Shown: positions 28,566 to 38,436 of the stretch, in pieces
Numbering within the stretch: position 1 is the first letter of the stretch
Layout: each line of letters begins with the position of its first letter
The notes under the pieces: model-generated
Seen by the model: only the letters and a program-made list of their open reading frames with translations
Database searches by the model: none
Told to the model about the DNA's origin: nothing
DNA from: Ferrovibrio sp.
GTDB lineage: Bacteria; Pseudomonadota; Alphaproteobacteria; Ferrovibrionales; Ferrovibrionaceae
Direction: 5' to 3'
Assembly: GCF_002796975.1 (NCBI RefSeq)
Contig: NZ_PEKV01000004.1
Coordinates: 153,197-217,196, forward strand
DNA length: 64,000 nucleotides
Program-made: the position numbers and the translations under genes

Positions 28566-28634
28566 TTGTCATGCCCGGGCTTGACCCGGGCATCCCATTA
28601 AATGGGACCCTCGGGTCAAGCCCGAGGGTGACAA
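28566..28634. repeat. Two back-to-back dispersed palindromes
   Basis: TTGTCA and TGACAA bound two family palindromes (GCCCGGGCTTGACCCGGGC and CCTCGGGTCAAGCCCGAGG) in opposite orientation. They are joined by CCCATTAAATGGG, itself a hairpin. The element lies inside the pepA-holC gap. Confidence 0.75.
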
Positions 28635-28647
28635 AGGGAGGCATGGA

Positions 28648-30150
28648 TCACCGATCCTCGTAATGGTCGGCGACGAGGCGGTTGAGCAGGCGGACACCGA
28701 AGCCGGTGGCGCCCTTCGGCACCGTCGGCTTGTCCTTCTTGCTCCAGGCCACGCCGGCGATATCCAGATGCGCCCAGGGTGTCTTGTCGATCACAAAGCG
28801 TTGCAGGAACTGCGCCGCGGTGATCGAGCCGGCACCGAAACCAGGCCCGGCGATATTCTGCATGTCGGCGATCGGCGACTTCAGGCCTTCATCGTAGGCG
28901 TCTGACAGCGGCATGCGCCACAGCAGTTCGTCTTCCGACTTGCCGGCGGCAGCCAGCTGCTCCGACAGGCGGTCGTTGTTCGAGAACAGACCGGCATGCT
29001 CATGGCCCAGCGAGATGATGATCGCACCGGTCAGCGTGGCGAGGTCGACCATGAACTGCGGCTTGAAACGCTGCTGTGTGTACCACATGGCGTCACACAG
29101 GATCAGGCGACCTTCGGCATCGGTGTTCAGCACCTCAATGGTCTGGCCCGACATCGACGTGACCACGTCGCCCGGGCGCTGCGCGGTGCCCGACGGCATG
29201 TTCTCCACCAGCGCCACGACGCCGACGGCATTCACCTTGGCCTTGCGGCCGGCTAGCGCCGCCATGGTGCCGACCACGGCGCCGGCGCCGGCCATATCCC
29301 ATTTCATCTCTTCCATGCCGCCGGCCGGCTTGATCGAAATACCGCCGGTGTCGAAGCAGACGCCCTTGCCGACGAAGCTGACCGGCTTGGTGCCCTTCTT
29401 GCCGCCATTCCACTGCATGACGACCAGCTTGGATTCGCGCTCCGAGCCCTGGCCGACGCCGAGCAGCGCGCCCATGCCGAGCTTCTTCATCTCGCGCTCG
29501 CCCAGCACCTCGACCTTGATGCCGAGTTTGGTCAGCTTGCGGCATTCGGCCGCCATGCTTTCCGGATAGATGATATTGGCCGGCTCGGTGACCAGGTTGC
29601 GGGTGATTTCCACGCCAGCGGCCAGCTTGTCGAGCGGGGCATGCAGCTTTTTCGCTGCCGGTGCCGCCTGGGTCAGCACGCTGACCGATTTCAGGGTCGG
29701 CTTCTCGCGATCCTTCATCCTGGTGCGATACTTGTCGAAGCGGTAGCCGCCGAGCCGGGCGCCAAGGGCGGCGCGCGCCGCAGCCTCGGCGGCCGGCAGC
29801 ATGGTGCCCTTCAGCACTTCGGCAGCGATCGCCAAGTCGGACTCGCCCGCAGTCGCCAGACGCTTTACGGCATCGGCGCCCACCGTCTCATAGGCGGTCG
29901 CCTTCACCTCGGTGGTCTTGCCCAGACCGACCAGCAGGACGCGGCCAAGACCGTTACCTGGCACCAGCACTTCGAGCCACTGCCCCTTGCCGCCGGAAAA
30001 CCGCACCGCGGCAGCCATGGCTTTGCCCAGCGCGCCGCCGCAGGCCTTGTCGACCTGCTGGCCGAACGGACCGAGCTGGCGGCCTTCGCCCACCACCAGG
30101 ACGAGGCTGCCGCGTTTCGGGGTTTTGCTGTCGACGATCTCGATTTTCAT
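28648..30150 (-). CDS. pepA: Leucyl aminopeptidase (family M17)
   Basis: A 500-residue metallopeptidase, usually hexameric. The C-terminal catalytic domain carries VGKGVCFDTGGISIKP, MKWDMAGAGAV and NTDAEGRLIL, the di-metal ligands and signature of M17. The N-terminal domain is less conserved; in some bacteria it also binds DNA. It diverges from lptF and heads a likely pepA-holC unit. Confidence 0.96.
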   Translation of the reverse strand: MKIEIVDSKTPKRGSLVLVVGEGRQLGPFGQQVDKACGGALGKAMAAAVRFSGGKGQWLEVLVPGNGLGRVLLVGLGKTTEVKATAYETVGADAVKRLATAGESDLAIAAEVLKGTMLPAAEAAARAALGARLGGYRFDKYRTRMKDREKPTLKSVSVLTQAAPAAKKLHAPLDKLAAGVEITRNLVTEPANIIYPESMAAECRKLTKLGIKVEVLGEREMKKLGMGALLGVGQGSERESKLVVMQWNGGKKGTKPVSFVGKGVCFDTGGISIKPAGGMEEMKWDMAGAGAVVGTMAALAGRKAKVNAVGVVALVENMPSGTAQRPGDVVTSMSGQTIEVLNTDAEGRLILCDAMWYTQQRFKPQFMVDLATLTGAIIISLGHEHAGLFSNNDRLSEQLAAAGKSEDELLWRMPLSDAYDEGLKSPIADMQNIAGPGFGAGSITAAQFLQRFVIDKTPWAHLDIAGVAWSKKDKPTVPKGATGFGVRLLNRLVADHYEDR

Positions 30151-30193
30151 GATGCTCCAATCCGGGCGGAAATGCGTGAAGGACCGGCCAAGG

Positions 30194-30223
30194 ACTATAG
30201 CGGCCCGGACCTTGGCCGATCAA
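30194..30223 (-). promoter_or_regulatory. Sigma-70-type promoter for pepA
   Basis: On the minus strand TTGATC (30223-30218), 18 bases, then TATAGT (30199-30194), giving a start near 30187 and a leader of about 37 bases. Confidence 0.5.
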
Positions 30224-30313
30224 TCGGCACGGACCCGGCGAATCGCCGAATCTGCCTTGTGAACCAAGTCGTTCTTTTCGAGCCGGGGCTGTGGCGGCAG
30301 GGGGCGGAATCGC

Positions 30314-30319
30314 TATACT
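30314..30319 (+). promoter_or_regulatory. -10-like box directly before lptF
   Basis: TATACT lies eight bases before the lptF ATG. The -35 region at 17-base spacing (GTGGCG) is poor. If used, the transcript would start at or next to the start codon. Confidence 0.3.
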
Positions 30320-30326
30320 GCGCGCC

Positions 30327-31427
30327 ATGCGCGGGGTCGTCCTTTACATCATGCGCCAGATCGCCTGGCCGCTCGGTTTTGCCACCCTCACCCTCACCGG
30401 GGTGATCTGGCTGACGCAGTCGCTCCGCTTCATCGACCGCATCGTCAACAACAACCTCGCCTTCGACGATTTCCTCTACCTGACTGTACTGGTCCTGCCC
30501 AGCATCGTTGCCATCATCCTGCCGGTCGCCGGCTTCTGCGCCGCGCTCTATGCTTTCCACCGGCTGTCCAGCGATTCCGAGATGGTGGTGCTGTCGGCCG
30601 CCGGTTTCAGCCGCCTCTCGCTGGCTCGTCCGGCGCTCTACATCTCTGCCGGCGTCATGGTCGCAATGTATGTAATCATGCTCTACCTGATGCCGCTCGG
30701 CTCGCGCACGCTGCGCGCCACGCAATACGAGTTCCGCAACGACCTGGCCGGCATGGCGCTGCTGGAAGGCGTGTTCAACACGCCCTCGAGCAACCTGACC
30801 GTCTACATCCGCGAGCGCGACAGCAACGGCGATATGCTGGGCGTGCTGGTGCATGACAACCGAAATCCCGCCAGTCCGGTAACCATGCTGGCCGAACGTG
30901 CCACGCTGGTGCGCACGCCGCAGGGTCCGCGACTCTATATGGTGAACGGCAACCGCCAGCAGGTCGACGCCGAGCACAAGTCGCTCTCGCTGCTGTATTT
31001 CGACAACTACAGTCTAGATCTCGACAGTTATGCCAACAAGGAAGGCCAGGGCTGGCGTGAACCATCCGAGCGCTTCCTGCACGAGCTGTTCAATCCCGAC
31101 ATGAGCAATCCCGACGACGTGAACCAGTATGGCAAGCTGATCGTCGAAGGGCACCGCCGGCTCGCCACGCCGCTTTATGCGCCGGCACTGATCCTGATTG
31201 CGATTGCCAGTGTGATCGGCGGCGAATTCAACCGCCGCGGCCACGGCCAGCGCCTGATCCTCGGCTCCACCATCGCCATCCTGGTGCAGGTTCTCAGCCT
31301 CAGTGTCACCCAGCTCTCGGTTAAAACCCTGGCGCTGGTGCCGCTGATGTATCTGGTTCCCGTCATGACGATTGCAGCGGCCATCTACGCGCTGCGTGAA
31401 CCGGTGCGCCGGCTGCGGACCGCCTGA
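30327..31427 (+). CDS. lptF: LPS export permease LptF
   Basis: Inner-membrane half of the LptB2FG exporter that pulls lipopolysaccharide out of the membrane. The 366-residue protein has three N-terminal helices (YIMRQIAWPLGFATLTLTGV...), a periplasmic beta-jellyroll of about 160 residues, and three C-terminal helices. The conserved LSSDSEMVVLSAAG loop, which contacts LptB, is present. ATG 30327 (MRGVVLYIMRQI) is preferred over GTG 30291. It overlaps lptG as TGATG and starts a six-gene envelope operon. The ATPase LptB is not in the window. Confidence 0.94.
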   Translation: MRGVVLYIMRQIAWPLGFATLTLTGVIWLTQSLRFIDRIVNNNLAFDDFLYLTVLVLPSIVAIILPVAGFCAALYAFHRLSSDSEMVVLSAAGFSRLSLARPALYISAGVMVAMYVIMLYLMPLGSRTLRATQYEFRNDLAGMALLEGVFNTPSSNLTVYIRERDSNGDMLGVLVHDNRNPASPVTMLAERATLVRTPQGPRLYMVNGNRQQVDAEHKSLSLLYFDNYSLDLDSYANKEGQGWREPSERFLHELFNPDMSNPDDVNQYGKLIVEGHRRLATPLYAPALILIAIASVIGGEFNRRGHGQRLILGSTIAILVQVLSLSVTQLSVKTLALVPLMYLVPVMTIAAAIYALREPVRRLRTA

Positions 31428-32521
31428 TGCGCCAGTCGCTGACGCTTTCACTCTATTTCGGCCGCCACTTCTTTGCGGCGATCCTTACCGTTCTGATCGT
31501 GCTCGCCGTGCTGGCCTTCAGCTTCGACACCGTCGAACTCCTGCGCCGGGCCAGCGGCCGGGCCGATGCCTCGCTTGGTCTGGTGCTTGAGATGTCGATC
31601 CTCAAGCTGCCTTCCCTGATGACCAAGCTGTTCCCCTTCGCCGTGCTGTTCGGCGGCATGCTGGCGCTCAGCCGCCTGACTCGCTCGCAGGAACTGACCG
31701 TGAGCCGTGCGGCCGGCGTTTCGGTCTGGCAATTCCTCTTCCCTGGCATTGCGCTTTCGCTGCTGCTCGGGGTTTTCCTGGTCACGGTCTACAACCCGCT
31801 CAGCGCCGCCATGCTGGCACGCTACGAAAATATCGATGCCAAGGTGATGCGCGGCCGTACCAGCATGCTGGCGGTGTCGTCTGGCGGCTTGTGGCTGCGT
31901 GAGGCCGATGCCAATGGCCAGGTCGTGGTGCATGCGCTACGCGTGGCGCAGCAGGGCGTCGAACTGCGCGATGCGATCCTGTTCTACTATGAAGGCCGCG
32001 ACACATTCGTAAAAAGAATCGATGCCGCCGTGGCCATGCTCGAACCCGGCCAGTGGCAGCTGCAGAATGCCGTCGTCAGCTATCCCGACCGCGCTGCAGA
32101 ACGCCACGAGCATCTGACGGTCCCGACCACGCTGACCTTCGACCGCATCCAGGAAAGCTTCGCCTCGCCGGCAACAATCTCCTTCTGGGAGTTGCCGTCC
32201 TTTATCGGCACCCTGGAAAATGCCGGCTTCTCGGCCATGCGGCATCGGCTGCATTTCTATACCCTCCTTGCCTCGCCGATCCTGCTCTGCGCCATGCTGC
32301 TGATCGCTGCCAGCTTCAGCCTGCGCCTGACGCGGCGCGGCGGCATCGGTGCCATGCTGGCCGGAGGTGTCGCCGCTGGCTTCCTGCTGTATTTCACGGT
32401 CGAACTGATGCAGCCCTTCGGACTCAACGGCACTTTGCCCGTGCCGCTGGCCGCCTGGGCGCCCACAGTCGTCTTCGTGATGCTGGGTATTTCGCTGCTG
32501 TTCCATCTGGAGGACGGATGA
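31427..32521 (+). CDS. lptG: LPS export permease LptG
   Basis: Partner permease of LptF. The 364-residue protein has the same layout: three helices (YFGRHFFAAILTVLIVLAVL...), a cytoplasmic loop MLALSRLTRSQELTVSRAAGVS, a periplasmic jellyroll, and three C-terminal helices (FYTLLASPILLCAMLLIAAS...). Its ATG shares a base with the lptF stop, and its TGA overlaps the lptD ATG. Confidence 0.94.
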   Translation: MRQSLTLSLYFGRHFFAAILTVLIVLAVLAFSFDTVELLRRASGRADASLGLVLEMSILKLPSLMTKLFPFAVLFGGMLALSRLTRSQELTVSRAAGVSVWQFLFPGIALSLLLGVFLVTVYNPLSAAMLARYENIDAKVMRGRTSMLAVSSGGLWLREADANGQVVVHALRVAQQGVELRDAILFYYEGRDTFVKRIDAAVAMLEPGQWQLQNAVVSYPDRAAERHEHLTVPTTLTFDRIQESFASPATISFWELPSFIGTLENAGFSAMRHRLHFYTLLASPILLCAMLLIAASFSLRLTRRGGIGAMLAGGVAAGFLLYFTVELMQPFGLNGTLPVPLAAWAPTVVFVMLGISLLFHLEDG

Positions 32522-34698
32522 GCGCACGAAAGGGGGGACTGCTGCAGGCGGCGATCGTAGCATTGCTGCTGACTTATGCCGCACAGAGCCAGGCCCAGAT
32601 TCAGCCGCAACCGCAACCTCCCGCAGGCGGCGCTTCAACCGCCACCGGTTCGAATGCGCCTGTGCTGGTGACGGCCGACCAGTTGAACTACGACCAGAAT
32701 CTCGGCCTCATCAAAGCCGAGGGCAAGGTCGAGTTGTCGCAGGGCGGTCGCACGCTGCTGGCCGATATGGTCAGCTACAGCGAGCGCGACGACAAGGTGA
32801 CTGCGAGCGGCAATGTCTCGCTGCTGGAAGAAAACGGCACCGTGTTCTTTGCCGACTATCTGGAGCTGACCGACGGGATGCGGAACGGTTTCATCCGCGA
32901 CATCTCCTTCCTGCTCAGCGATATGTCGCGCGGCGCCGCCGTCCGGGCCGAGCGTCGCGACGGTAACCGCACTATCATGAAGAAGGCGGTCTACACCACT
33001 TGCGCGCTATGCGAGAGCGACCCGACGCGGGCCCCGCTGTGGCAGGTCAAGGGCCGTGAAGTCGAGCACAACGAAGCCGAACAGGAAATCAAATATCGCG
33101 ATGCGGTCTTCGAACTGTTCGGTATTCCTGTCCTGTACTCGCCGTATTTCAGTCATCCAGATCCAACTGTGAACCGGCGCAGCGGCTTCCTGCCGCCGCG
33201 CTATACCAGCAGCGCATTCTTCCAGAGCGCTGTGCAGATGCCGTATTTCTTCGCCATCGACAACACCAGCGATCTGACTCTGCTGCCGCAATATTCGACG
33301 CGGCAGGGCCCATTCCTTGGCGCGGATTATCGCCAGCGTTTTGCCACAGGGGAAATCCAGGTCGACGGCAGCGCTGCAGATGAAAACACCTCCGGCGAGA
33401 TGCGCGGTCATATCCGGGCCAATGCCGCGTTCCGCGCGACCGACGACGTGACCTATGGCGCAAATATCCTGCGCTCAACGGACGACACCTACCTGAACCG
33501 TTATTCGATCCAGGACCGCCCAAACACCAATACTCTGGTCAGCCGCGTTTACGGTGAAGCAATCAATAACCGTCATTTTGCCAGCGTGAATGCCTTCGCC
33601 TTCCAGAACACGCTGGAGCGTGTGCGCAACGGCACCGTGCCGATTGCAGTCCCGGTGATGGACTATTCCGCCATCTTCGAGCCGGGCGACTACGGCGGCC
33701 GCTGGGGACTGGATGCCAACATGGTGTCGCTGTCGCGCAGCGAAGGCCCCGACATGCGTCGCCTGACATCAACAGTGTCCTGGTCGCAGCCTTACTACGC
33801 TCCGAGCGGCGAGGTCTTCACTGCCACCGCCATGGTGCGTGCCGATGGCTACTGGTCCGACAATGTCAGCCAGAGCCTGGTACCGGGTTCGACCGATGGC
33901 GCGAACCTGACCGGCCGCGTGCTGCCGGCGGTGGCGCTGGACTGGCGTTACCCGATGGTGCGCGATGCCGGCAGGATGCGGCAGTTGATCGAACCGATCG
34001 TCATGGGCGTCATCAGCCCTTATGGCGGCAATCGCAGCGATATCCCGAACGAAGATTCGGTCAGCTTCGAATTCGACGAAACCAATCTCTTCTCGCTCAG
34101 CCGTTTCCCCGGCTACGACCGCTGGGATGGCGGGCCGAAGCTGAACTACGGCATACGTATGGCCGCCTATGGCGAAACTGGCGGCCATGTCGAATTCCTG
34201 GCCGGCCAGTCGTTGCGCGCGAAATCCGACGACACCTTCACTGAAGCCTCGGGCCTGCGCGACCAGTTCTCCGATTATGTCGGCCGTCTGACCGTTTCTC
34301 CAGGCCGCTACGTCCAACTGGTCGACCGCGTCCGCCTTGCCCAGAACGGCAACCTGGATGTGCGCCGCCATGAACTTGGCACCACCCTTGGCTCCTCCAT
34401 CAACAATGTTACCATTTCCTACGCGGATCTCGTGAACACCGACTATTTGCGCCAGAATGAGCGCCAGGAAGCCGTTTCCGCGACCGTCCGCATGCAGTTG
34501 ACCAAGTACTGGGCCACGGAAATCCGCCACACCCGCGACCTGAGGGAAGACGGCTCTTTGCTGAATTTCCTCGGCTTGCGCTATACTGACGAATGTTTCG
34601 ACATCATTCTGTTCGCTGAGCGAACCTTCACGGTCAATCGCGATATCCAGCCGGATACCGTAATTGGCGTCCGCTTCAGGATCGCATCGTTCAACTGA
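32518..34698 (+). CDS. lptD: LPS-assembly outer-membrane protein LptD
   Basis: Inserts lipopolysaccharide into the outer leaflet with LptE. The 726-residue protein has a signal peptide (LLQAAIVALLLTYAAQSQAQ), a Gln/Pro-rich linker, an OstA/jellyroll domain (about 45-200: VLVTADQLNYDQNLGLIKAEGKV), the Cys-containing TTCALCESDP segment, then a long beta-barrel ending with strands around IGVRFRIASFN. ATG 32518 overlaps the lptG stop as ATGA; the frame is open further upstream but only as the antiphase of lptG. No lptE was recognised nearby. Confidence 0.95.
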   Translation: MSARKGGLLQAAIVALLLTYAAQSQAQIQPQPQPPAGGASTATGSNAPVLVTADQLNYDQNLGLIKAEGKVELSQGGRTLLADMVSYSERDDKVTASGNVSLLEENGTVFFADYLELTDGMRNGFIRDISFLLSDMSRGAAVRAERRDGNRTIMKKAVYTTCALCESDPTRAPLWQVKGREVEHNEAEQEIKYRDAVFELFGIPVLYSPYFSHPDPTVNRRSGFLPPRYTSSAFFQSAVQMPYFFAIDNTSDLTLLPQYSTRQGPFLGADYRQRFATGEIQVDGSAADENTSGEMRGHIRANAAFRATDDVTYGANILRSTDDTYLNRYSIQDRPNTNTLVSRVYGEAINNRHFASVNAFAFQNTLERVRNGTVPIAVPVMDYSAIFEPGDYGGRWGLDANMVSLSRSEGPDMRRLTSTVSWSQPYYAPSGEVFTATAMVRADGYWSDNVSQSLVPGSTDGANLTGRVLPAVALDWRYPMVRDAGRMRQLIEPIVMGVISPYGGNRSDIPNEDSVSFEFDETNLFSLSRFPGYDRWDGGPKLNYGIRMAAYGETGGHVEFLAGQSLRAKSDDTFTEASGLRDQFSDYVGRLTVSPGRYVQLVDRVRLAQNGNLDVRRHELGTTLGSSINNVTISYADLVNTDYLRQNERQEAVSATVRMQLTKYWATEIRHTRDLREDGSLLNFLGLRYTDECFDIILFAERTFTVNRDIQPDTVIGVRFRIASFN

Positions 34699-34706
34699 GC
34701 CTGCCC

Positions 34707-35957
34707 ATGCAACGTCTGATCGCTCTCACTCTCCTGCTCGCCTGCCTCGCCGCAGCTCCGCTTCATGCGCAGGACCAGCAGCGCATTGTCGCCCTGGTCA
34801 ACGATGAAGTGGTTTCGCAGCGCGATCTGAACGAACGCATGCGCATCATTATGGCCACCACCCGCCTGCCGGACAACAATCCGGAAATCCTGCGTGCCGT
34901 TCGCGAACAGGCGCTACGTTCGCTGATCGACGACCGGCTGCAGATGCAGGAAGCCAAACGGCGCGGCATCTCGCTGTCCCAGCAGGATGTCGATACGGCA
35001 ATTAGCGCTGTCGAGCGTCAGATGAATATCCCGCCAGGCCGTTTTGACGAATTCATGCGCCGCGGCGGCATCGACCCGGCCGCCGTCACCAGTCAGATCC
35101 GCACCGAACTGACCTGGGGTCGCATGGTCCGCGGCCGTACCGGCGCCCAGTCCGCCGTCACCGAACAGGAAATCGACGAAGCGGTTGCCAAGCTGCGGGC
35201 CAATGCCGGCCAGACCGAGGATCTGATCTCGGAAATCCTGGTCCCGGTCGATAGTCCGGATCAGGAAGAACCGCAGCGCCAGCTGGCGCTGCGCATTATC
35301 GAGCAGCTTCGCGGCGGCGCCAATTTCCCTGCCCTGGCCCGGCAGTTCAGCCGCGGCACCACCTCCGTCAACGGCGGCGATGTCGGCTGGGTGCAGCGAG
35401 GCACGCTGAACGAAGAGGTCGAAGCCGTCGTTGCCAAGCTCGACAAGGGCAAACTTTCCGATCCGATCCGCACGGTCGGCGGCTGGCAGATCGTCGCTCT
35501 ACGCGACCGCCGACGCATTGCCATGCCCGGCGTCGAGGAAAACCGAGTGACACTGAAGCAGCTGCTGATCCCGCTCGCCGCCGACGCGCCGCAGGCAGAG
35601 GTAGATGCGGCCATCGCCAAGGCACGCCAAGCCCGTGGCGAGATCAAGACCTGCGACGATGTCGAAACCGTGGCCGGGCGCTTCGAAGCTCCCGGCTCAG
35701 GCAGCCTGGGCACCCTGCGCATGGGCGATCTGCCGGAAAGCTTCCGCCAGGCGGTCACACCGCTGGAGATCAACCAGACGTCGGAGCCGGTGCGGGCGTC
35801 GCGCGCTGTGCATATCTTCACGCTCTGCGCCAAGCAGGAGGCCGCCGGCCTGAACCGCAACGAAGTGCGACAGAGCCTGCTGGCACGCCGCGCAGAACTG
35901 ATGGCGCAGCGCTATATCCGCGAATTACGGCGCGATGCCACGATCGAATTCCGATAA
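34707..35957 (+). CDS. surA: Periplasmic chaperone and peptidyl-prolyl isomerase SurA
   Basis: Escorts outer-membrane proteins, LptD included. The 416-residue protein has a signal peptide (LIALTLLLACLAAAPLHAQ), a SurA N-domain beginning RIVALVNDEVVSQRDLNERM, a parvulin domain (about 172-272: ISEILVPVDS...LARQFSRGTTSVNGGDVGWVQRG) and a weaker second domain (about 290-380). It follows lptD by eight bases and its end overlaps pdxA by 23 bases. Confidence 0.93.
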   Translation: MQRLIALTLLLACLAAAPLHAQDQQRIVALVNDEVVSQRDLNERMRIIMATTRLPDNNPEILRAVREQALRSLIDDRLQMQEAKRRGISLSQQDVDTAISAVERQMNIPPGRFDEFMRRGGIDPAAVTSQIRTELTWGRMVRGRTGAQSAVTEQEIDEAVAKLRANAGQTEDLISEILVPVDSPDQEEPQRQLALRIIEQLRGGANFPALARQFSRGTTSVNGGDVGWVQRGTLNEEVEAVVAKLDKGKLSDPIRTVGGWQIVALRDRRRIAMPGVEENRVTLKQLLIPLAADAPQAEVDAAIAKARQARGEIKTCDDVETVAGRFEAPGSGSLGTLRMGDLPESFRQAVTPLEINQTSEPVRASRAVHIFTLCAKQEAAGLNRNEVRQSLLARRAELMAQRYIRELRRDATIEFR

Positions 35958-36975
35958 GGCGAATTCCGCTAAGCCATCGCTGCCCATCGCGGTGACGATG
36001 GGCGAGCCGGCCGGCATCGGCGGCGAGATCGCCCTGCAGGCCTGGCTGCGTCGGCGCGACAGCGGCCTGGCCCCCTTCCTGATGCTCGATGATCCCGAGC
36101 GGCTCGCAGCACTCGCCAGCCGCCATGGCTGGGCCGTGCCGGTGCGGGCCGTGACGGAGCCGGCCGAGGCGCCGGACCTGTTCGACCACGCGCTGCCGGT
36201 GCTGCCGGTGCCGCTGCCCACTGCGCCGCAACCCGGCATTCCCGATCGCCGCAATGCGCCGGCCGTGCTGCACGCTATCGAACTGGCGGTGACGCTCTGC
36301 CGCAACGGCACGGCGGCGGCCATGGTCACCAATCCGATCCACAAAGCCGCACTTTACGATGCCGGTTTCAGCCATCCCGGTCATACCGAATTCCTTGCCG
36401 CACTCTGCGACGTGTCCCGCCCGGTGATGATGCTGGCGTCTGAGCGGCTGCGCGTGGTTCCTGTGACGATTCACGTTGCCCTGAAGCGCGCCATCGACTT
36501 GCTGGACACCGACCTGATCGTGGAAACCACACGCATCACGGCAGAAGATCTGCGCGACAAGTTCGGTATTGCCAGGCCGCGGCTGGCGCTGGCCGGACTG
36601 AACCCGCATGCCGGCGAAAGCGGCGGCATGGGCAAGGAAGATGCCGCCATCGTGGCACCGGCGGTCGAACGCCTGCGCCGCATGGGCATCGATGCGCGCG
36701 GGCCGCTGCCGCCCGATACCATGTTCCATGCCGAGGCGCGGCAGACCTATGATGCCGCGATCTGCATGTATCACGACCAGGCGCTGATCCCGATCAAGAC
36801 CCTGGATTTTGACAGCGGCGTGAATGTCACGCTCGGGCTGCCGATCATCCGTACCTCGCCCGACCACGGCACGGCTTTCGACATCGCCGGCCAGGGCATC
36901 GCCAAACCCGACAGCCTGATCGCCGCGCTGAAAATGGCGGCGACGATGGCTGCGCACCGCGCTCATGTCGGTTGA
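35935..36975 (+). CDS. pdxA: 4-hydroxythreonine-4-phosphate dehydrogenase
   Basis: NAD-dependent step of DXP-dependent pyridoxal phosphate synthesis. The 346-residue protein has [55 protein letters not shown] and [12 protein letters not shown], with the metal-binding histidines in HTEF and YHDQ. It overlaps surA (23 bases) and rsmA (11 bases) in the conserved surA-pdxA-rsmA order. Confidence 0.96.
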   Translation: MPRSNSDKANSAKPSLPIAVTMGEPAGIGGEIALQAWLRRRDSGLAPFLMLDDPERLAALASRHGWAVPVRAVTEPAEAPDLFDHALPVLPVPLPTAPQPGIPDRRNAPAVLHAIELAVTLCRNGTAAAMVTNPIHKAALYDAGFSHPGHTEFLAALCDVSRPVMMLASERLRVVPVTIHVALKRAIDLLDTDLIVETTRITAEDLRDKFGIARPRLALAGLNPHAGESGGMGKEDAAIVAPAVERLRRMGIDARGPLPPDTMFHAEARQTYDAAICMYHDQALIPIKTLDFDSGVNVTLGLPIIRTSPDHGTAFDIAGQGIAKPDSLIAALKMAATMAAHRAHVG

Positions 36976-37786
36976 AGCGCTGCCGCCGCTGCGCGAGGTG
37001 ATTGCGCAGCATGAGCTGGCTGCGCGCAAATCGCTCGGCCAGAATTTCCTGCTCGATCTCAATCTGACCCGCAAGATCGCCCGCGCCGCCATGCCGTGGA
37101 CAGATGCCACCGTGATCGAGATCGGCCCCGGCCCCGGCGGGTTGACCCGCGCCCTGTTGCTGGAAGGTGCGCAGAAAGTGGTCGCCGTCGAGCGTGACGA
37201 CCGTTGCATCAACGCCTTGCAGGATGTGATTGCTGCCGCGGATGGCCGCCTGACTGTGCATGCCGGCGATGCACTGGAAACCGATTTCGCTGCGCTCGCG
37301 CCTGCGCCGTGGCAGGTGGTGGCCAACCTGCCCTACAATATCGCCACACCGCTGCTGCTCGGCTGGCTCGCGAAAGCCGGGAATTTCACCCGTATCACCG
37401 TGCTGGTGCAGAAGGAAGTCGCCGAGCGGCTGGCGGCGAAGCCCGGCGGCAAGACCTATGGCCGGCTGGCAGTGGCAGCGCAGTGGCGCGCGGACGTGCG
37501 GCTGCTGTTCGATATCGGGCCGCAGGCTTTCGTGCCGGCACCCAAGGTGACATCCACCATCGTGGAACTGACACCGCGTGCAAAGCCGCTGGCCGAGGCC
37601 GAATGGCCGAAGCTGGAACGCGTGACGGCGGCGGCCTTCAACCAGCGTCGCAAGATGCTGCGCGCAGCCCTGAAGAGTCTATGGCCGGATGCGGATACGA
37701 AACTGCAACAGGCCGGCATCGATCCGACCCGCCGCGCCGAAACCTTGTCGATCGAAGAATTCTGCGCACTCGCCAGATTGCTCTAA
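36965..37786 (+). CDS. rsmA: 16S rRNA dimethyladenosine transferase
   Basis: Dimethylates two adjacent adenines near the 3' end of 16S rRNA. The 273-residue protein has [17 protein letters not shown], the SAM loop [12 protein letters not shown], acidic VVAVERDDR, and the catalytic [11 protein letters not shown]. Last gene of the lpt-surA-pdxA operon. Its stop directly abuts the convergent gmk stop. Confidence 0.96.
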   Translation: MSVEALPPLREVIAQHELAARKSLGQNFLLDLNLTRKIARAAMPWTDATVIEIGPGPGGLTRALLLEGAQKVVAVERDDRCINALQDVIAAADGRLTVHAGDALETDFAALAPAPWQVVANLPYNIATPLLLGWLAKAGNFTRITVLVQKEVAERLAAKPGGKTYGRLAVAAQWRADVRLLFDIGPQAFVPAPKVTSTIVELTPRAKPLAEAEWPKLERVTAAAFNQRRKMLRAALKSLWPDADTKLQQAGIDPTRRAETLSIEEFCALARLL

Positions 37787-38431
37787 CTAGCGGCCTTCGC
37801 GTAGTGTCTTGACGAAATCGACCAAGCCGACGCCGCGCGCGCGCTTCAGTCGCTCGGCCCGCAGGATGGCGTAAACCTCGGCGAGACACTGCTCGACATT
37901 TTCGTTGATCACGACGTAATCGTATTCTGCCCAGTGACTGATCTCGTCGGCCGCCTTCGACATGCGCTTGGCGACGATCTCTGCGGAATCCTGGGCACGG
38001 GTATGCAGGCGCTTCTCCAGGTCGCGGGTCGAGGGCGGCAGGATGAAGATGCTGACCAGATCGTCGCGCGCACGCTGGCGCAGCTGCTGCGTGCCCTGCC
38101 AGTCGATGTCGAACAGGATGTCCTGTCCGGCCGACAGCCGCTTTTCCACCTGCTCGCGCGGGGTGCCGTAATAGTAGTCGAACACCTTGGCATGCTCGAG
38201 CAGTTCCTGACGGTTCATCATCAGGCCGAAATCTTCCGAACTGATGAAGTGATAATGCGTGCCATCCACCTCGCCCGGCCGGCGCGCGCGTGTCGTCACC
38301 GAGATCGACAGGTGCAGGTCGGAATCCATTTCCAGCAGGCGGCGCGAGATCGTGGTCTTGCCCGCACCCGAAGGTGAGGATAACACCAGCATCAGGCCAC
38401 GGCGGGCGATAGCAGTCGGTTTACTCGACAT
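37787..38431 (-). CDS. gmk: Guanylate kinase
   Basis: Phosphorylates GMP to GDP. The 214-residue protein has the P-loop LSSPSGAGKTT, the GMP-binding SVTTRARRPGEVDGTHYHF, and DIDWQGTQQLR. It follows yicC by five bases; the yicC-gmk pair is widespread in alphaproteobacteria. Confidence 0.96.
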   Translation of the reverse strand: MSSKPTAIARRGLMLVLSSPSGAGKTTISRRLLEMDSDLHLSISVTTRARRPGEVDGTHYHFISSEDFGLMMNRQELLEHAKVFDYYYGTPREQVEKRLSAGQDILFDIDWQGTQQLRQRARDDLVSIFILPPSTRDLEKRLHTRAQDSAEIVAKRMSKAADEISHWAEYDYVVINENVEQCLAEVYAILRAERLKRARGVGLVDFVKTLREGR

Positions 38432-38436
38432 ACGCT

